The notes under the pieces: model-generated
Told to the model about the DNA's origin: nothing
Database searches by the model: none
What the model saw: the letters and a program-made list of their open reading frames with translations, nothing else
Program-made: the position numbers and the translations under genes
NCBI GenBank assembly: GCA_014378185.1
Contig: JACMOE010000512.1
Location: forward strand, 1 to 8,890
Origin: Gemmatimonadaceae bacterium
GTDB lineage: Bacteria > Gemmatimonadota > Gemmatimonadetes > Gemmatimonadales > Gemmatimonadaceae
Reading direction: 5' to 3'
Length of the DNA: 8,890 nt
Shown here: positions 1 to 6,530 of the stretch, piece after piece
Numbering within the stretch: the first letter of the stretch is position 1
How the letters are laid out: each line of letters starts with the position of its first letter

Positions 1-1365
1 ATCCGGCGCAGTTTCGTTGTACTACTTGCGGCGTTGCCCTTCGCGGCGTGCCAGAACGATCTCACACTTCCCAATTACAACGCGGCTACCGTCGAAGGCT
101 TGTCCCAGGATCCCCAGGGTCTTCAGCTCGCTGCAACCGGCGTGCTCGTCAGCGAGCGCAACAACTACGGCGGCAACATACGGGGTGTCTCCATCTTCGG
201 GCGAGAAAGCTATTACTACTTTGCAACCGATGGACGCTTCGTCACCGACTATCTGATCGGCGCGGCCGGCAAGTTGTCCAACACGGGATTCGCGTCCGGG
301 AACTGGTTCGGCTATTTCCGCAACATGCGCAACGCCGTCAATCTGGTGAGCTCGTCGGACAAATCGTCGTTGTCGGCCGGCCAGAAGTCCGCCGTGCGCG
401 GCTTCGCCAATACGTTCCGGGCGCTGGACATGTATTACGCGCTTTCGCTGCGGGACACGCTTGGCATTCCGGTCGAGATTCTGGCCAACCCGAATGACCA
501 ATCCCCGTTTGTGTCTCGCGGCGTGGCATACACCCGCATTTCGGCAATTCTTGATAGCGCCGCAACGGATCTTTCCGCCGCGGGATCAACGGAGATGCCC
601 TTCAAGCTGCACTCCGGATTTACGGGATTTACCAGCGGAGCGACGTTCCTGAAGTTCAACCGCGCGATTGCCGCGCGCGTGCTGGCGACGCGCGGATCTC
701 TCGAATGCGGCAATGACTGTTACACGCAGGCACTCGCGGCGCCTTCCAAGTCATTCGTTGCGCCGGCAACCTCCCTCGCAGATCTGAACGCAGGCACGTA
801 CAGCGTGTATTCGTCCGCTTCTGGCGACGCGTTGAATACGCTCTCTACTGCCTTTGACCCCAACTTCGTAGCGCACGCGAGCTTCGTCACCGACGCACAG
901 AAAGCGGCCGACGGTTCGCCGGACGCGCGACTTTCACGGAAAATCGCGGCGCTCCCGTCGCCGCGGACTGGCAATCCCGCCAGCAAGTCGATTCCTGCCA
1001 CGCAGCAATTGATCGTTTACAAATCCAACACCGCACCGTCACCGATCATTCGGAATGAGGAACTCCTCCTCCTCCGTGCCGAGGCGAACCTTCGCCTGGG
1101 GAACGTACCGGCGGCGCTGGTCGATTTGAACAATGTTCGGGCGGTCTCTGGCGGCCTCGCGCCGCTGACGACGGCAACGCTCGACGATCTACTATACGAG
1201 CGGCGCTATTCGCTTGCCATCGAAGGCATGCGCTGGCTCGACGCCCGACGTTTTGGGCGACTGTCTGCACTGCCACAGGACCTTCCGTCTCACTTCGTTG
1301 CGAAGGTCGTGCCTATTCCCAAGGCGGAGTGTGATGCGCGCACCGAGAAGCCGAATGGCTGTTGA
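1..1365 (+). CDS. SusD/RagB-family outer-membrane nutrient-binding lipoprotein (5' partial)
   Basis: SusD-like proteins are surface lipoproteins that sit as a lid on a SusC-type TonB-dependent transporter and help capture glycans or peptides. The frame is open from base 1 and the first residues read as the end of a lipoprotein signal (RRSFVVLLAALPFAAC, predicted lipidated Cys at visible residue 17). The true start is therefore just outside the window, and the TTG at 34 lies inside the signal and is not a credible start. About 454 residues are visible. Family hallmarks are the helical segment FRALDMYYALSLRDTLGIP (about 139-157), a TPR-like helix pair starting RNEELLLLRAEANLRLG (about 351-367), the C-terminal block ERRYSLAIEGMRWLDARRF (about 400-418), and the closing VVPIPKAEC (about 436-444). 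It is compact for the family, and the transported substrate cannot be read from the sequence. A SusC partner would be expected upstream, outside the window. Four cysteines near residues 236-240 and 444-454 could form disulfides. Family call confident, substrate unknown. Confidence 0.9.
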   Translation: MRRSFVVLLAALPFAACQNDLTLPNYNAATVEGLSQDPQGLQLAATGVLVSERNNYGGNIRGVSIFGRESYYYFATDGRFVTDYLIGAAGKLSNTGFASGNWFGYFRNMRNAVNLVSSSDKSSLSAGQKSAVRGFANTFRALDMYYALSLRDTLGIPVEILANPNDQSPFVSRGVAYTRISAILDSAATDLSAAGSTEMPFKLHSGFTGFTSGATFLKFNRAIAARVLATRGSLECGNDCYTQALAAPSKSFVAPATSLADLNAGTYSVYSSASGDALNTLSTAFDPNFVAHASFVTDAQKAADGSPDARLSRKIAALPSPRTGNPASKSIPATQQLIVYKSNTAPSPIIRNEELLLLRAEANLRLGNVPAALVDLNNVRAVSGGLAPLTTATLDDLLYERRYSLAIEGMRWLDARRFGRLSALPQDLPSHFVAKVVPIPKAECDARTEKPNGC

Positions 1366-1381
1366 CGTGCGGTAGGTCACT

Positions 1382-1418
1382 CGAACGGCCGGTGCTCCCT
1401 AGGGGCGCCGGCCGTTCG
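1382..1418 (+). terminator. Strong GC-rich hairpin, probable intrinsic terminator after the SusD gene
   Basis: The arms CGAACGGCCGG (1382-1392) and CCGGCCGTTCG (1408-1418) are perfect reverse complements. The pairing can continue inward through 1393-1398 with 1402-1407 (two G-T wobbles), leaving a 3-nt loop at 1399-1401, so the stem is about 17 bp. It starts 17 nt after the SusD stop. The following tract, GGCGTTTCAC, has only three T residues, so termination may be incomplete or the hairpin may mainly stabilise the SusD mRNA 3' end. It lies between two same-strand genes and may lower expression of the downstream plug-like lipoprotein relative to SusD. Confidence 0.65.
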
Positions 1419-1434
1419 GCGTTTCACACTCGAT

Positions 1435-1440
1435 GGAGGG
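1435..1440 (+). promoter_or_regulatory. Shine-Dalgarno site that decides the start of the plug-like lipoprotein
   Basis: GGAGGG is a near-ideal ribosome-binding sequence and ends 7 nt before a GTG at 1448. It overlaps the in-frame ATG at 1433, which itself has no such site upstream. This favours initiation at GTG 1448 (or at 1451 or 1454, the next two consecutive GTG codons) over the ATG. Confidence 0.6.
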
Positions 1441-1447
1441 TCCTGTC

Positions 1448-1840
1448 GTGGTGGTGCGATCGTTGAGTCTCCTGGCCTGTCTTGCCGCTGTGGTGGTGGC
1501 GTGTGCCTCGCCCGCTGGGAGCGGGGTGCCACCTTCTGCCAACCTGATCACGCGCGCTGAACTGGATGCGGCTGGAACGGCGACCGTGTATGACGCGGTG
1601 GCCCGACTCCGTCCTTCCTACCTCCGGGACCGCGGGCCGATCTCGATTGTCAATGCCTCGGCACGCAGGGTCGCCGTGGTGTTCGTCGACGGCTCGGAAT
1701 ATGGGGAGCTTTCGTCGCTCGAGAGATTCACTTCGTCACGCGTGGAAGAAGTCCGGTTCTATTCCGGGCCTGAGGCGACGACCAAATTCGGAAGCGCGTA
1801 CGGAGCAGGTGTCATCGCGCTGAAAATGCGGGTGAGATAG
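1448..1840 (+). CDS. Small lipoprotein consisting of a lone TonB-receptor plug-like domain
   Basis: About 130 residues from GTG 1448 (135 if ATG 1433 is used). A hydrophobic signal ends in the lipobox VVAC (16-19), so the product should be a lipoprotein. The rest follows the plug domain of TonB-dependent receptors. It has an opening ITRAELDAAGTATVYDAV, a central VVFVDGSEYGELSSLERF, the stretch VEEVRFYSGPEAT (about 99-111) that matches the plug consensus V-x-x-I-E-V-x-x-G-P, and the closing YGAGVIALKMR. There is no beta-barrel after it: the frame stops in TAG at 1838-1840, and downstream is a gene on the other strand. GGAGGG precedes the GTG with a 7-nt spacer. It lies 82 bp after the SusD gene with a hairpin between them. 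Its role is unknown; it might bind or regulate a surface transporter or be a receptor remnant turned into an independent gene. The signal and plug similarity are seen directly; function is not inferable. Confidence 0.75.
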   Translation: MVVRSLSLLACLAAVVVACASPAGSGVPPSANLITRAELDAAGTATVYDAVARLRPSYLRDRGPISIVNASARRVAVVFVDGSEYGELSSLERFTSSRVEEVRFYSGPEATTKFGSAYGAGVIALKMRVR

Positions 1841-1953
1841 GTCGGTCCACCGGTTCATGATACGGACGTGTTTCAGTGCAATGCAGGAGCGGTCGTGCGC
1901 GCGGCCCAAAGCGGTTGCCGAGGTGGAGTATCACTTCGTGCCCAGGCGTTTCG
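1841..1953. other. Convergent intergenic gap with no recognised element
   Basis: This 113-bp gap lies between the convergent stops of the plug-like lipoprotein and the ABC exporter. I looked for a hairpin with a T-tract on either strand and saw none that is convincing, and no small gene with a supported start. Confidence 0.5.
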
Positions 1954-3858
1954 CTAGCGGTACCCCGCCGCCTGCATCTCGAACAGCTCCGCGTACAACC
2001 CGCGACGCTCCACCAGGGACTCGTGCGTCCCCTCCTCCACCACCTGGCCCCCACTCAACACCACGATGCGGTCCGCCATGCGCACCGTGGAAAACCGGTG
2101 CGAGATCACCACGGCCATCCGCCCCGCCATCAACTGGTTGAACCGCACGAACACCTCGTACTCCGCGCGCGCGTCCAGCGCCGCGGTGGGTTCGTCGAGA
2201 ATCAGCAGTTGCGCGGCGCGCATGTAGGCGCGCGCGAGGGCGACCTTCTGCCATTCACCGCCTGACAGGTCCACGCCGTCGTCGAAGCGACGGCCCAGCA
2301 TCTGCCGGTAGCCGTCGGCAAAACGCGGCAGGAGGCTGCTCGCCAGCGAGCGATCCGCCGCGTCCACGAGCGCGGCGGGCGGACCGTCCGCCTCGCCCGG
2401 CGCGGCATCGCGCACCTGCGCCAGGTAGCCGGTGACACCCTCGATCTCCCCGACGCCCACGTTCTCGTCGAAGCGCATGTCGTAGCGCACGAAGTCCTGG
2501 AAGATCACGCCGATCGCCTCGCGCAACGAGGCCAGGTCGTACTCCCGCAGGTCCACGCCATCCAGGAGGATGCGGCCCTCGCTTGCATCATAGAGGCGGG
2601 CCAGCAGCTTGGTGATCGTCGTCTTGCCCGCGCCGTTCTCGCCCACCAGCGCGATGCGCTCACCGGGCACAATGCTGAGGTTCACGTGGCGGATTGCCCA
2701 CCGGTCGCTGCCCGGATACTGGAACCCCACGTCCTCGAACACGAATCCCGTGCGCATCGGCGAGGGCACCCGCGGTGCGCCTGGACGCGAGCGAATGGAC
2801 GGCTGCATCTCGAAGAACACGAACAGGTCCTTCAGGTAGAGGCTCTGTTCGTAGATGTCGCTCGCCGAGAGCAGCAGCCGCTGGATGAGGTCTCGGCTGC
2901 GGCTGAACGCCGCGGCAAGGAACGTCAGCGTGCCCAGGCTGATGGTGCCGGCCACGGCGCGGAGCAGAATGGTGACATACGCGCCGTAATACCCAAACGT
3001 CCCCACGATCGACAGCAGCGCGCTCACCACCGCCTTCCGCGTGCTGAGCCGCTTGTTCTCCTCGTAGTAGCGCGACGCCAGCGCCGCATAGCGATCGCTC
3101 AACCAGCCGGCGAGGCCGAACATGTGGACTTCCTTCGCCGTCTTGTCGCTCGCGCCCACGTACCGCAGGTAGTCGAGTTCCCTCCGCTCCGGCGTGCGCC
3201 GGAACAGCAGGGAGTAGCTCAGCGCCGCGAAGTGCGTCTCGCCCAGGAAGCTGGGCAGGATGGCCACGGTAAGCAGCAGCAGGAGCCATGGATTGTGCAC
3301 CACCAGTGCGGCGGCGAGCGTGCCCAGCGTCAGCATGTCCTGGCCCATCGACAGCAGCATCGCGATCAGGCCGATTCGCGCCGTGGTCTGGCGTCGCGCG
3401 CGCTCGAGATGATCGTAGAATTCCGGATCCTCGAACTGTGCCAGGTCCAGCGTGGCGGCGTGGCGCATGAGGCGCACGCTCATCGTGTTCGAGAACAGGT
3501 CGCCGAGTAGCGACTCGATGAGCGATGAGGCCCGGGCGAGGAATTCGCCGGCGATCACGACGACGAGCTCCAGCGCCACCACCCGCCACAGCGGAGTGAG
3601 CGGCACGCCCGGCGTGCGCGCGAGCAGCACCACCTGGTCGATGATCAGCTTTGCCACCCAGAGTCCCGCCACGGGCACGAACGCGCGCACCAGCCGCAAC
3701 ACGATCATCGTCACCGTGTAGGCGTGATGCGTCTCCCACACCAGGCGCAGCAGCGCGGGCAGGTACCCCAGCGCGGCCACGCGCTCGCGCCACCCCTTGG
3801 GGCGTTCGTCTTCCGGGATAGGCCTCGCGGACGGCACAGGTCGGGCGGACATTGACAT
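1954..3858 (-). CDS. ABC transporter, fused exporter-type permease and ATPase
   Basis: A half-transporter of the type I exporter class (MsbA/MdlB-like, COG1132) that would dimerise in the inner membrane and export a substrate using ATP. Numbered from ATG 3858 (634 residues), a cytoplasmic N-terminus of about 40 residues precedes a six-helix membrane domain (about 45-330) containing the FEDPEFYD motif seen near 142-149 in this class. The nucleotide-binding domain follows: Walker A GENGAGKTT (406-414), Q-loop IFQDF (Gln 454), ABC signature LSGGEWQK (531-538), Walker B LLILDE (551-556) with catalytic Glu 556, D-loop AALD, and switch His 587 in ISHRFSTVRMADRI. All ATPase residues are intact. An extra Gly/Pro/Ala-rich stretch near 484-498 enlarges the helical subdomain. 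GTG 3864 is an alternative start, but AGG at 3867-3869 is better spaced for ATG 3858. The gene stands alone, divergent from the permease gene. Substrate not predictable; lipid, peptide or drug export are all possible. Confidence 0.92.
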   Translation of the reverse strand: MSMSARPVPSARPIPEDERPKGWRERVAALGYLPALLRLVWETHHAYTVTMIVLRLVRAFVPVAGLWVAKLIIDQVVLLARTPGVPLTPLWRVVALELVVVIAGEFLARASSLIESLLGDLFSNTMSVRLMRHAATLDLAQFEDPEFYDHLERARRQTTARIGLIAMLLSMGQDMLTLGTLAAALVVHNPWLLLLLTVAILPSFLGETHFAALSYSLLFRRTPERRELDYLRYVGASDKTAKEVHMFGLAGWLSDRYAALASRYYEENKRLSTRKAVVSALLSIVGTFGYYGAYVTILLRAVAGTISLGTLTFLAAAFSRSRDLIQRLLLSASDIYEQSLYLKDLFVFFEMQPSIRSRPGAPRVPSPMRTGFVFEDVGFQYPGSDRWAIRHVNLSIVPGERIALVGENGAGKTTITKLLARLYDASEGRILLDGVDLREYDLASLREAIGVIFQDFVRYDMRFDENVGVGEIEGVTGYLAQVRDAAPGEADGPPAALVDAADRSLASSLLPRFADGYRQMLGRRFDDGVDLSGGEWQKVALARAYMRAAQLLILDEPTAALDARAEYEVFVRFNQLMAGRMAVVISHRFSTVRMADRIVVLSGGQVVEEGTHESLVERRGLYAELFEMQAAGYR

Positions 3859-3913
3859 GATCACAACCTAATTCGCGTTGACCGCATTCCGTTCGTCAGC
3901 GACCTTTGCCCAT
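3859..3913. promoter_or_regulatory. Short divergent promoter region between ABC exporter and permease
   Basis: Only 55 bp separate the chosen starts, so both promoters must overlap each other or lie partly inside the opposing coding sequence. No pair of -35 and -10 boxes is clear on either strand; a TTGACC at 3878-3883 is a possible -35 for the + strand but lacks a matching -10. On the minus strand, TAGGTT sits just ahead of the GTG/ATG starts and might be a -10 of a leaderless or very short-leader transcript. This is weak evidence. Confidence 0.3.
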
Positions 3914-5236
3914 ATGAAGCTCACCCGCTCCGTTACCACGCTCTCGCTCGTCTTCATCCTCTACTTCTGCACCTCCGGTGGCGCCTTCACCATGGAGACG
4001 CTGGTGCACTCGGTGGGGCCCGGTCTCGCGCTGCTCATCCTCGTGATCGTTCCCCTCGTGTATTCGGTGCCCGAGGTGCTCATCGTCGGCGAGCTCGCAA
4101 GCATGCTGCCGGAAGAAGGGGGCTACTATCGCTGGGTGCAGCGGGCGTTCGGCCCCTTCTGGGCATTCCAGAACGGATGGCTCACCTGGATGTATTCGCT
4201 GGTGGACATGGCGATCTACCCCAAGCTCTTCATTACCTATCTCGGCTACTTCGTGCCGCAGCTCTCCACCGCCGCCATCAGCGCTGTCGGCCTGCTGGTC
4301 ATCTGGATTCCCACCCTGTTCAACCTCATGGGCGCTCGCCGCGTGGGCAGGATCTCGGTCGTCGCGGGCAGTATCATTGTCGCCGGATTCCTCGCCGTCT
4401 CGGTCGCTGCCCTGCGACAAGCGACGCACGCGCCGTGGATTCCCTTCGCCGCGCCAGGCAAGACAGGCGTGGGTGGGCTCGCGGTGGGCCTGTCCATCGC
4501 GCTCTGGAACTACATCGGTTGGGACAACGCGTCCACGGTGCAGGGCGAGGTGCGCGACGCATCGCGGAGCTATCCCCGCGCCCTCGCCTTTGCGCTTCCG
4601 CTCGTCGCGGCCGGCTACCTCATTCCGCTGCTCACGACACTCTCTGCCACCGACTGGACCACGTGGACCGTCGGCGGCTGGCCGGCCATCGCCTTGTCGG
4701 TGGGAGGGCGGTTCGGGCCCGTGCTCGCAGCGTGGATCGCCGTTGCGGGGATGATCAGCGCGCTCGCCCTCTTCAACGCGCTGCTCCTCTCCTACTCCCG
4801 CATTCCCCTGGTGATCGCGGCCGATGGCCTGCTTCCAGCCGCCCTCGCGCGCACTGACCACCGCGGCACCCCGCGCAATGCCGTGCTCTGTTCCGCGGTC
4901 GCCTACTCGGCCTTCATGCTGCTGCTGCCGTTCGGCGGCCTGGTGGTAGCCGACGTGCTGCTGTACTCCCTGGCGCTCATGCTGGAGTTCGCGTCGCTCA
5001 TCCAGTTGCGGCGCAGGGAGCCCACCTTGCGAGGGGCGTTCCGCATTCCGCTGGGGACCCGTGCGGTGACCGTGCTCGCGGCATTGCCGCTCAGCGTGCT
5101 CGCACTCGTCGTCGGGCTCAGCTTCCAGGACGGCGAGCACGGCTTTCCCGCCCTGGTTGGCACGGCGGTCGCGATCGGATTGGGTCCTGTGTGCTATCGG
5201 CTTGCCGTGGCGCGCCGTGCGCGCGCCAGGGCGTAG
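3914..5236 (+). CDS. APC-superfamily amino acid/polyamine permease (PUT/LAT-like)
   Basis: A 440-residue inner-membrane carrier with about twelve hydrophobic segments, the usual size and architecture of the amino acid-polyamine-organocation superfamily. TM1 carries the broken-helix motif SGGAFTMETLV (21-31), comparable to the SGGPFGxE motif of polyamine uptake transporters. PEEGGYYRWVQRAFGPFWAF (66-85) and WNYIGWDNASTVQGEV (198-213) match the loop and TM6 signatures of the plant and protozoan PUT/POT carriers and animal LAT-type exchangers. These motifs support uptake of an amino acid or polyamine, probably proton-coupled; the exact substrate is uncertain. ATG 3914 is preferred because TM1 begins about ten residues after it, as in relatives. 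The frame also extends to a TTG at 3878, which would add 12 atypical residues. No strong Shine-Dalgarno site is visible for either. The gene diverges from the ABC exporter and converges on the amidohydrolase gene, with 4 bp between stops. Confidence 0.88.
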   Translation: MKLTRSVTTLSLVFILYFCTSGGAFTMETLVHSVGPGLALLILVIVPLVYSVPEVLIVGELASMLPEEGGYYRWVQRAFGPFWAFQNGWLTWMYSLVDMAIYPKLFITYLGYFVPQLSTAAISAVGLLVIWIPTLFNLMGARRVGRISVVAGSIIVAGFLAVSVAALRQATHAPWIPFAAPGKTGVGGLAVGLSIALWNYIGWDNASTVQGEVRDASRSYPRALAFALPLVAAGYLIPLLTTLSATDWTTWTVGGWPAIALSVGGRFGPVLAAWIAVAGMISALALFNALLLSYSRIPLVIAADGLLPAALARTDHRGTPRNAVLCSAVAYSAFMLLLPFGGLVVADVLLYSLALMLEFASLIQLRRREPTLRGAFRIPLGTRAVTVLAALPLSVLALVVGLSFQDGEHGFPALVGTAVAIGLGPVCYRLAVARRARARA

Positions 5237-5240
5237 ACCG

Positions 5241-6530
5241 TCACGGCGCCGGCCGCATCACCGCGCCGCCCTTCATCACGAAGGTCACGTTGCGCACCGC
5301 GTGGATGTCGCGTGTCGGGTCACCGCGCACGGCCACCAGGTCCGCGAGAAGGCCCGCATGAACGGCACCGATCTGGTCGGACATGTGGAGCAGCCGAGCG
5401 TTGGTGCTCGTCGCCGCGCGCAGGACTTGAAGCGGCGACATGCCGTAGTCCGCCATGAGTTCCAGCTCGCGACCGTTTTCGCCGTGCGTGAAGACGCCGA
5501 CGTCACTGCCGTTGCACATGGTCACGCCGGCGTCGAGCGCCGCCCGGATGCTGGCGCGCTTCTCCGCGATCCGCGCCGGTTCGGGGTCGCCCGGCGTCCA
5601 CCCGCGATAGCGCAGGATGGCGTCCCCAGCCGCGATCGTTGGGCAGAGGGCCACGTTGTGCTCCTTCATGAGGCGAAACACCTCGGGCGTGCCGCCGTCG
5701 CCATGCTCGATCGTCTCCACGCCGGCAAGTGTCGCGCGGCGCATGCCTTCCGGCGTCGATGAATGCGCAACGACCGGACGCCCGCTGGAGCGCGCGATCT
5801 CGACGATCTGCGTCAACTCGTCCTGGGTGAACGTGGGCCGGGTTTCGCCATTGGGTCCCCACCGGTAGTCGGCGTACACCTTGATCCAATCGGCGCCGTG
5901 ACCGATCTGGTCGCGCACCACGCGCGCCAGGCTGGTCCCGTCAGCCTCCTCGGCGCCCTGCGGCAGCTCGACGTCGCCGGTGTAGTGCGGACCATAGCTC
6001 CCCGTCGCGACGATGGCGCGCGTGACCACGAGCATGCGCGGGCCCGGAATGATGCCCTGCGCGATGGCGCGCTTGAGCCCCACGTCGGCGTAGCCGGCCC
6101 CCTCCGTGCCAAGGTCGCGCACCGTCGTGAAGCCGGCGCGTACGGTTTCCCGTGCGTGATTCGTCGCGCGCGCGATGCGCAGCGCAACCGGCTCGCGCAG
6201 TACCTGGTCGTCCCACGACGTTTCGTTGTAGGGATGGAGCAGAAGGTGCGAGTGCATCTCGATCATGCCGGGCATCAGCGTCGTGCCCGGCAAGTCGATC
6301 CGCACGGCGTTCGCTGGTCCCGTTACCGCTCCCGATGGACCCGCGGCCACGATGCGCTCGCCGCGCACGATCACACTCCACCCCTCGTGCATGTCCATCC
6401 CGTCAAACACGCGGGCCGGCGTCAGCAGGGTGGTGGTGGTGGTATCGGCATTCCGCGGCGTCGCTTGCGCGGTGAGCCGCAGTGGAAACGAACAGGTGAT
6501 CGCCAACGTAGTGATCAGGGCGAGGCGCAT
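5241..6530 (-). CDS. Exported metal-dependent amidohydrolase (imidazolonepropionase/Xaa-Pro dipeptidase-like)
   Basis: A 429-residue TIM-barrel hydrolase of the amidohydrolase superfamily, in the COG1228-like group that contains imidazolonepropionases and secreted dipeptidases acting on Xaa-Pro or similar peptides. An N-terminal Sec signal (about 1-23) ends with AQA, predicting release to the periplasm; no lipobox is present. Metal ligands appear complete: the HxH pair His 93 and His 95 in EMHSHL, Lys 217 in DWIKVYADY (the residue carbamylated in this family), His 256 in VVAHSS, His 276 in IEHG, and Asp 343 in NGSD. The last segment, GLLADLVAVRGDPTRDI, is the typical C-terminal return to the small beta-domain. 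A run of five Thr (30-34) follows the signal. It is 4 bp from the convergent permease stop and divergent from the AIM24-family gene. Absence of the hut neighbours makes a histidine-degradation role unlikely; a periplasmic dipeptidase or other amide hydrolase is more plausible, but the substrate is unproven. Confidence 0.9.
   Translation of the reverse strand: MRLALITTLAITCSFPLRLTAQATPRNADTTTTTLLTPARVFDGMDMHEGWSVIVRGERIVAAGPSGAVTGPANAVRIDLPGTTLMPGMIEMHSHLLLHPYNETSWDDQVLREPVALRIARATNHARETVRAGFTTVRDLGTEGAGYADVGLKRAIAQGIIPGPRMLVVTRAIVATGSYGPHYTGDVELPQGAEEADGTSLARVVRDQIGHGADWIKVYADYRWGPNGETRPTFTQDELTQIVEIARSSGRPVVAHSSTPEGMRRATLAGVETIEHGDGGTPEVFRLMKEHNVALCPTIAAGDAILRYRGWTPGDPEPARIAEKRASIRAALDAGVTMCNGSDVGVFTHGENGRELELMADYGMSPLQVLRAATSTNARLLHMSDQIGAVHAGLLADLVAVRGDPTRDIHAVRNVTFVMKGGAVMRPAP
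6429..6443. repeat. Trinucleotide run, five GGT units
   Basis: Five consecutive GGT units on the + strand read as five ACC Thr codons (residues 30-34) in the amidohydrolase, just after the predicted signal-peptide cleavage site. It lies in a region likely to be unstructured, so copy-number change would be tolerated. Confidence 0.9.

Noticed and set aside
34..36. TTG at 34 as the start of the SusD gene
   Set aside because: It lies inside the signal-peptide hydrophobic core; upstream codons already encode RRSFVVLLAA, so the start is outside the window.
1433..1840. The plug-like gene as a frameshifted fragment of a full TonB receptor
   Set aside because: It has a clean signal, a good ribosome-binding site and a complete plug-length domain. 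No barrel-coding sequence was recognised after it in any frame, since the next gene is the oppositely oriented ABC exporter.
2686..3510. 274-codon open frame on the + strand inside the ABC exporter gene
   Set aside because: It is antisense to a well-supported ABC gene with all ATPase motifs, has no family similarity, and has the Arg/His/Ala-rich composition typical of shadow frames in GC-rich DNA.
2660..3793. 377-codon open frame on the minus strand inside the ABC exporter gene
   Set aside because: Same strand but out of frame with the exporter; rich in Arg, Ala, Gly and His with no hydrophobic core or motifs, so a shadow frame.
3896..5140. 414-codon open frame on the minus strand across the permease gene
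   Set aside because: Composition dominated by Glu, Arg, Gly, His and Gln repeats is the antisense shadow of a membrane protein; it has no known motif.
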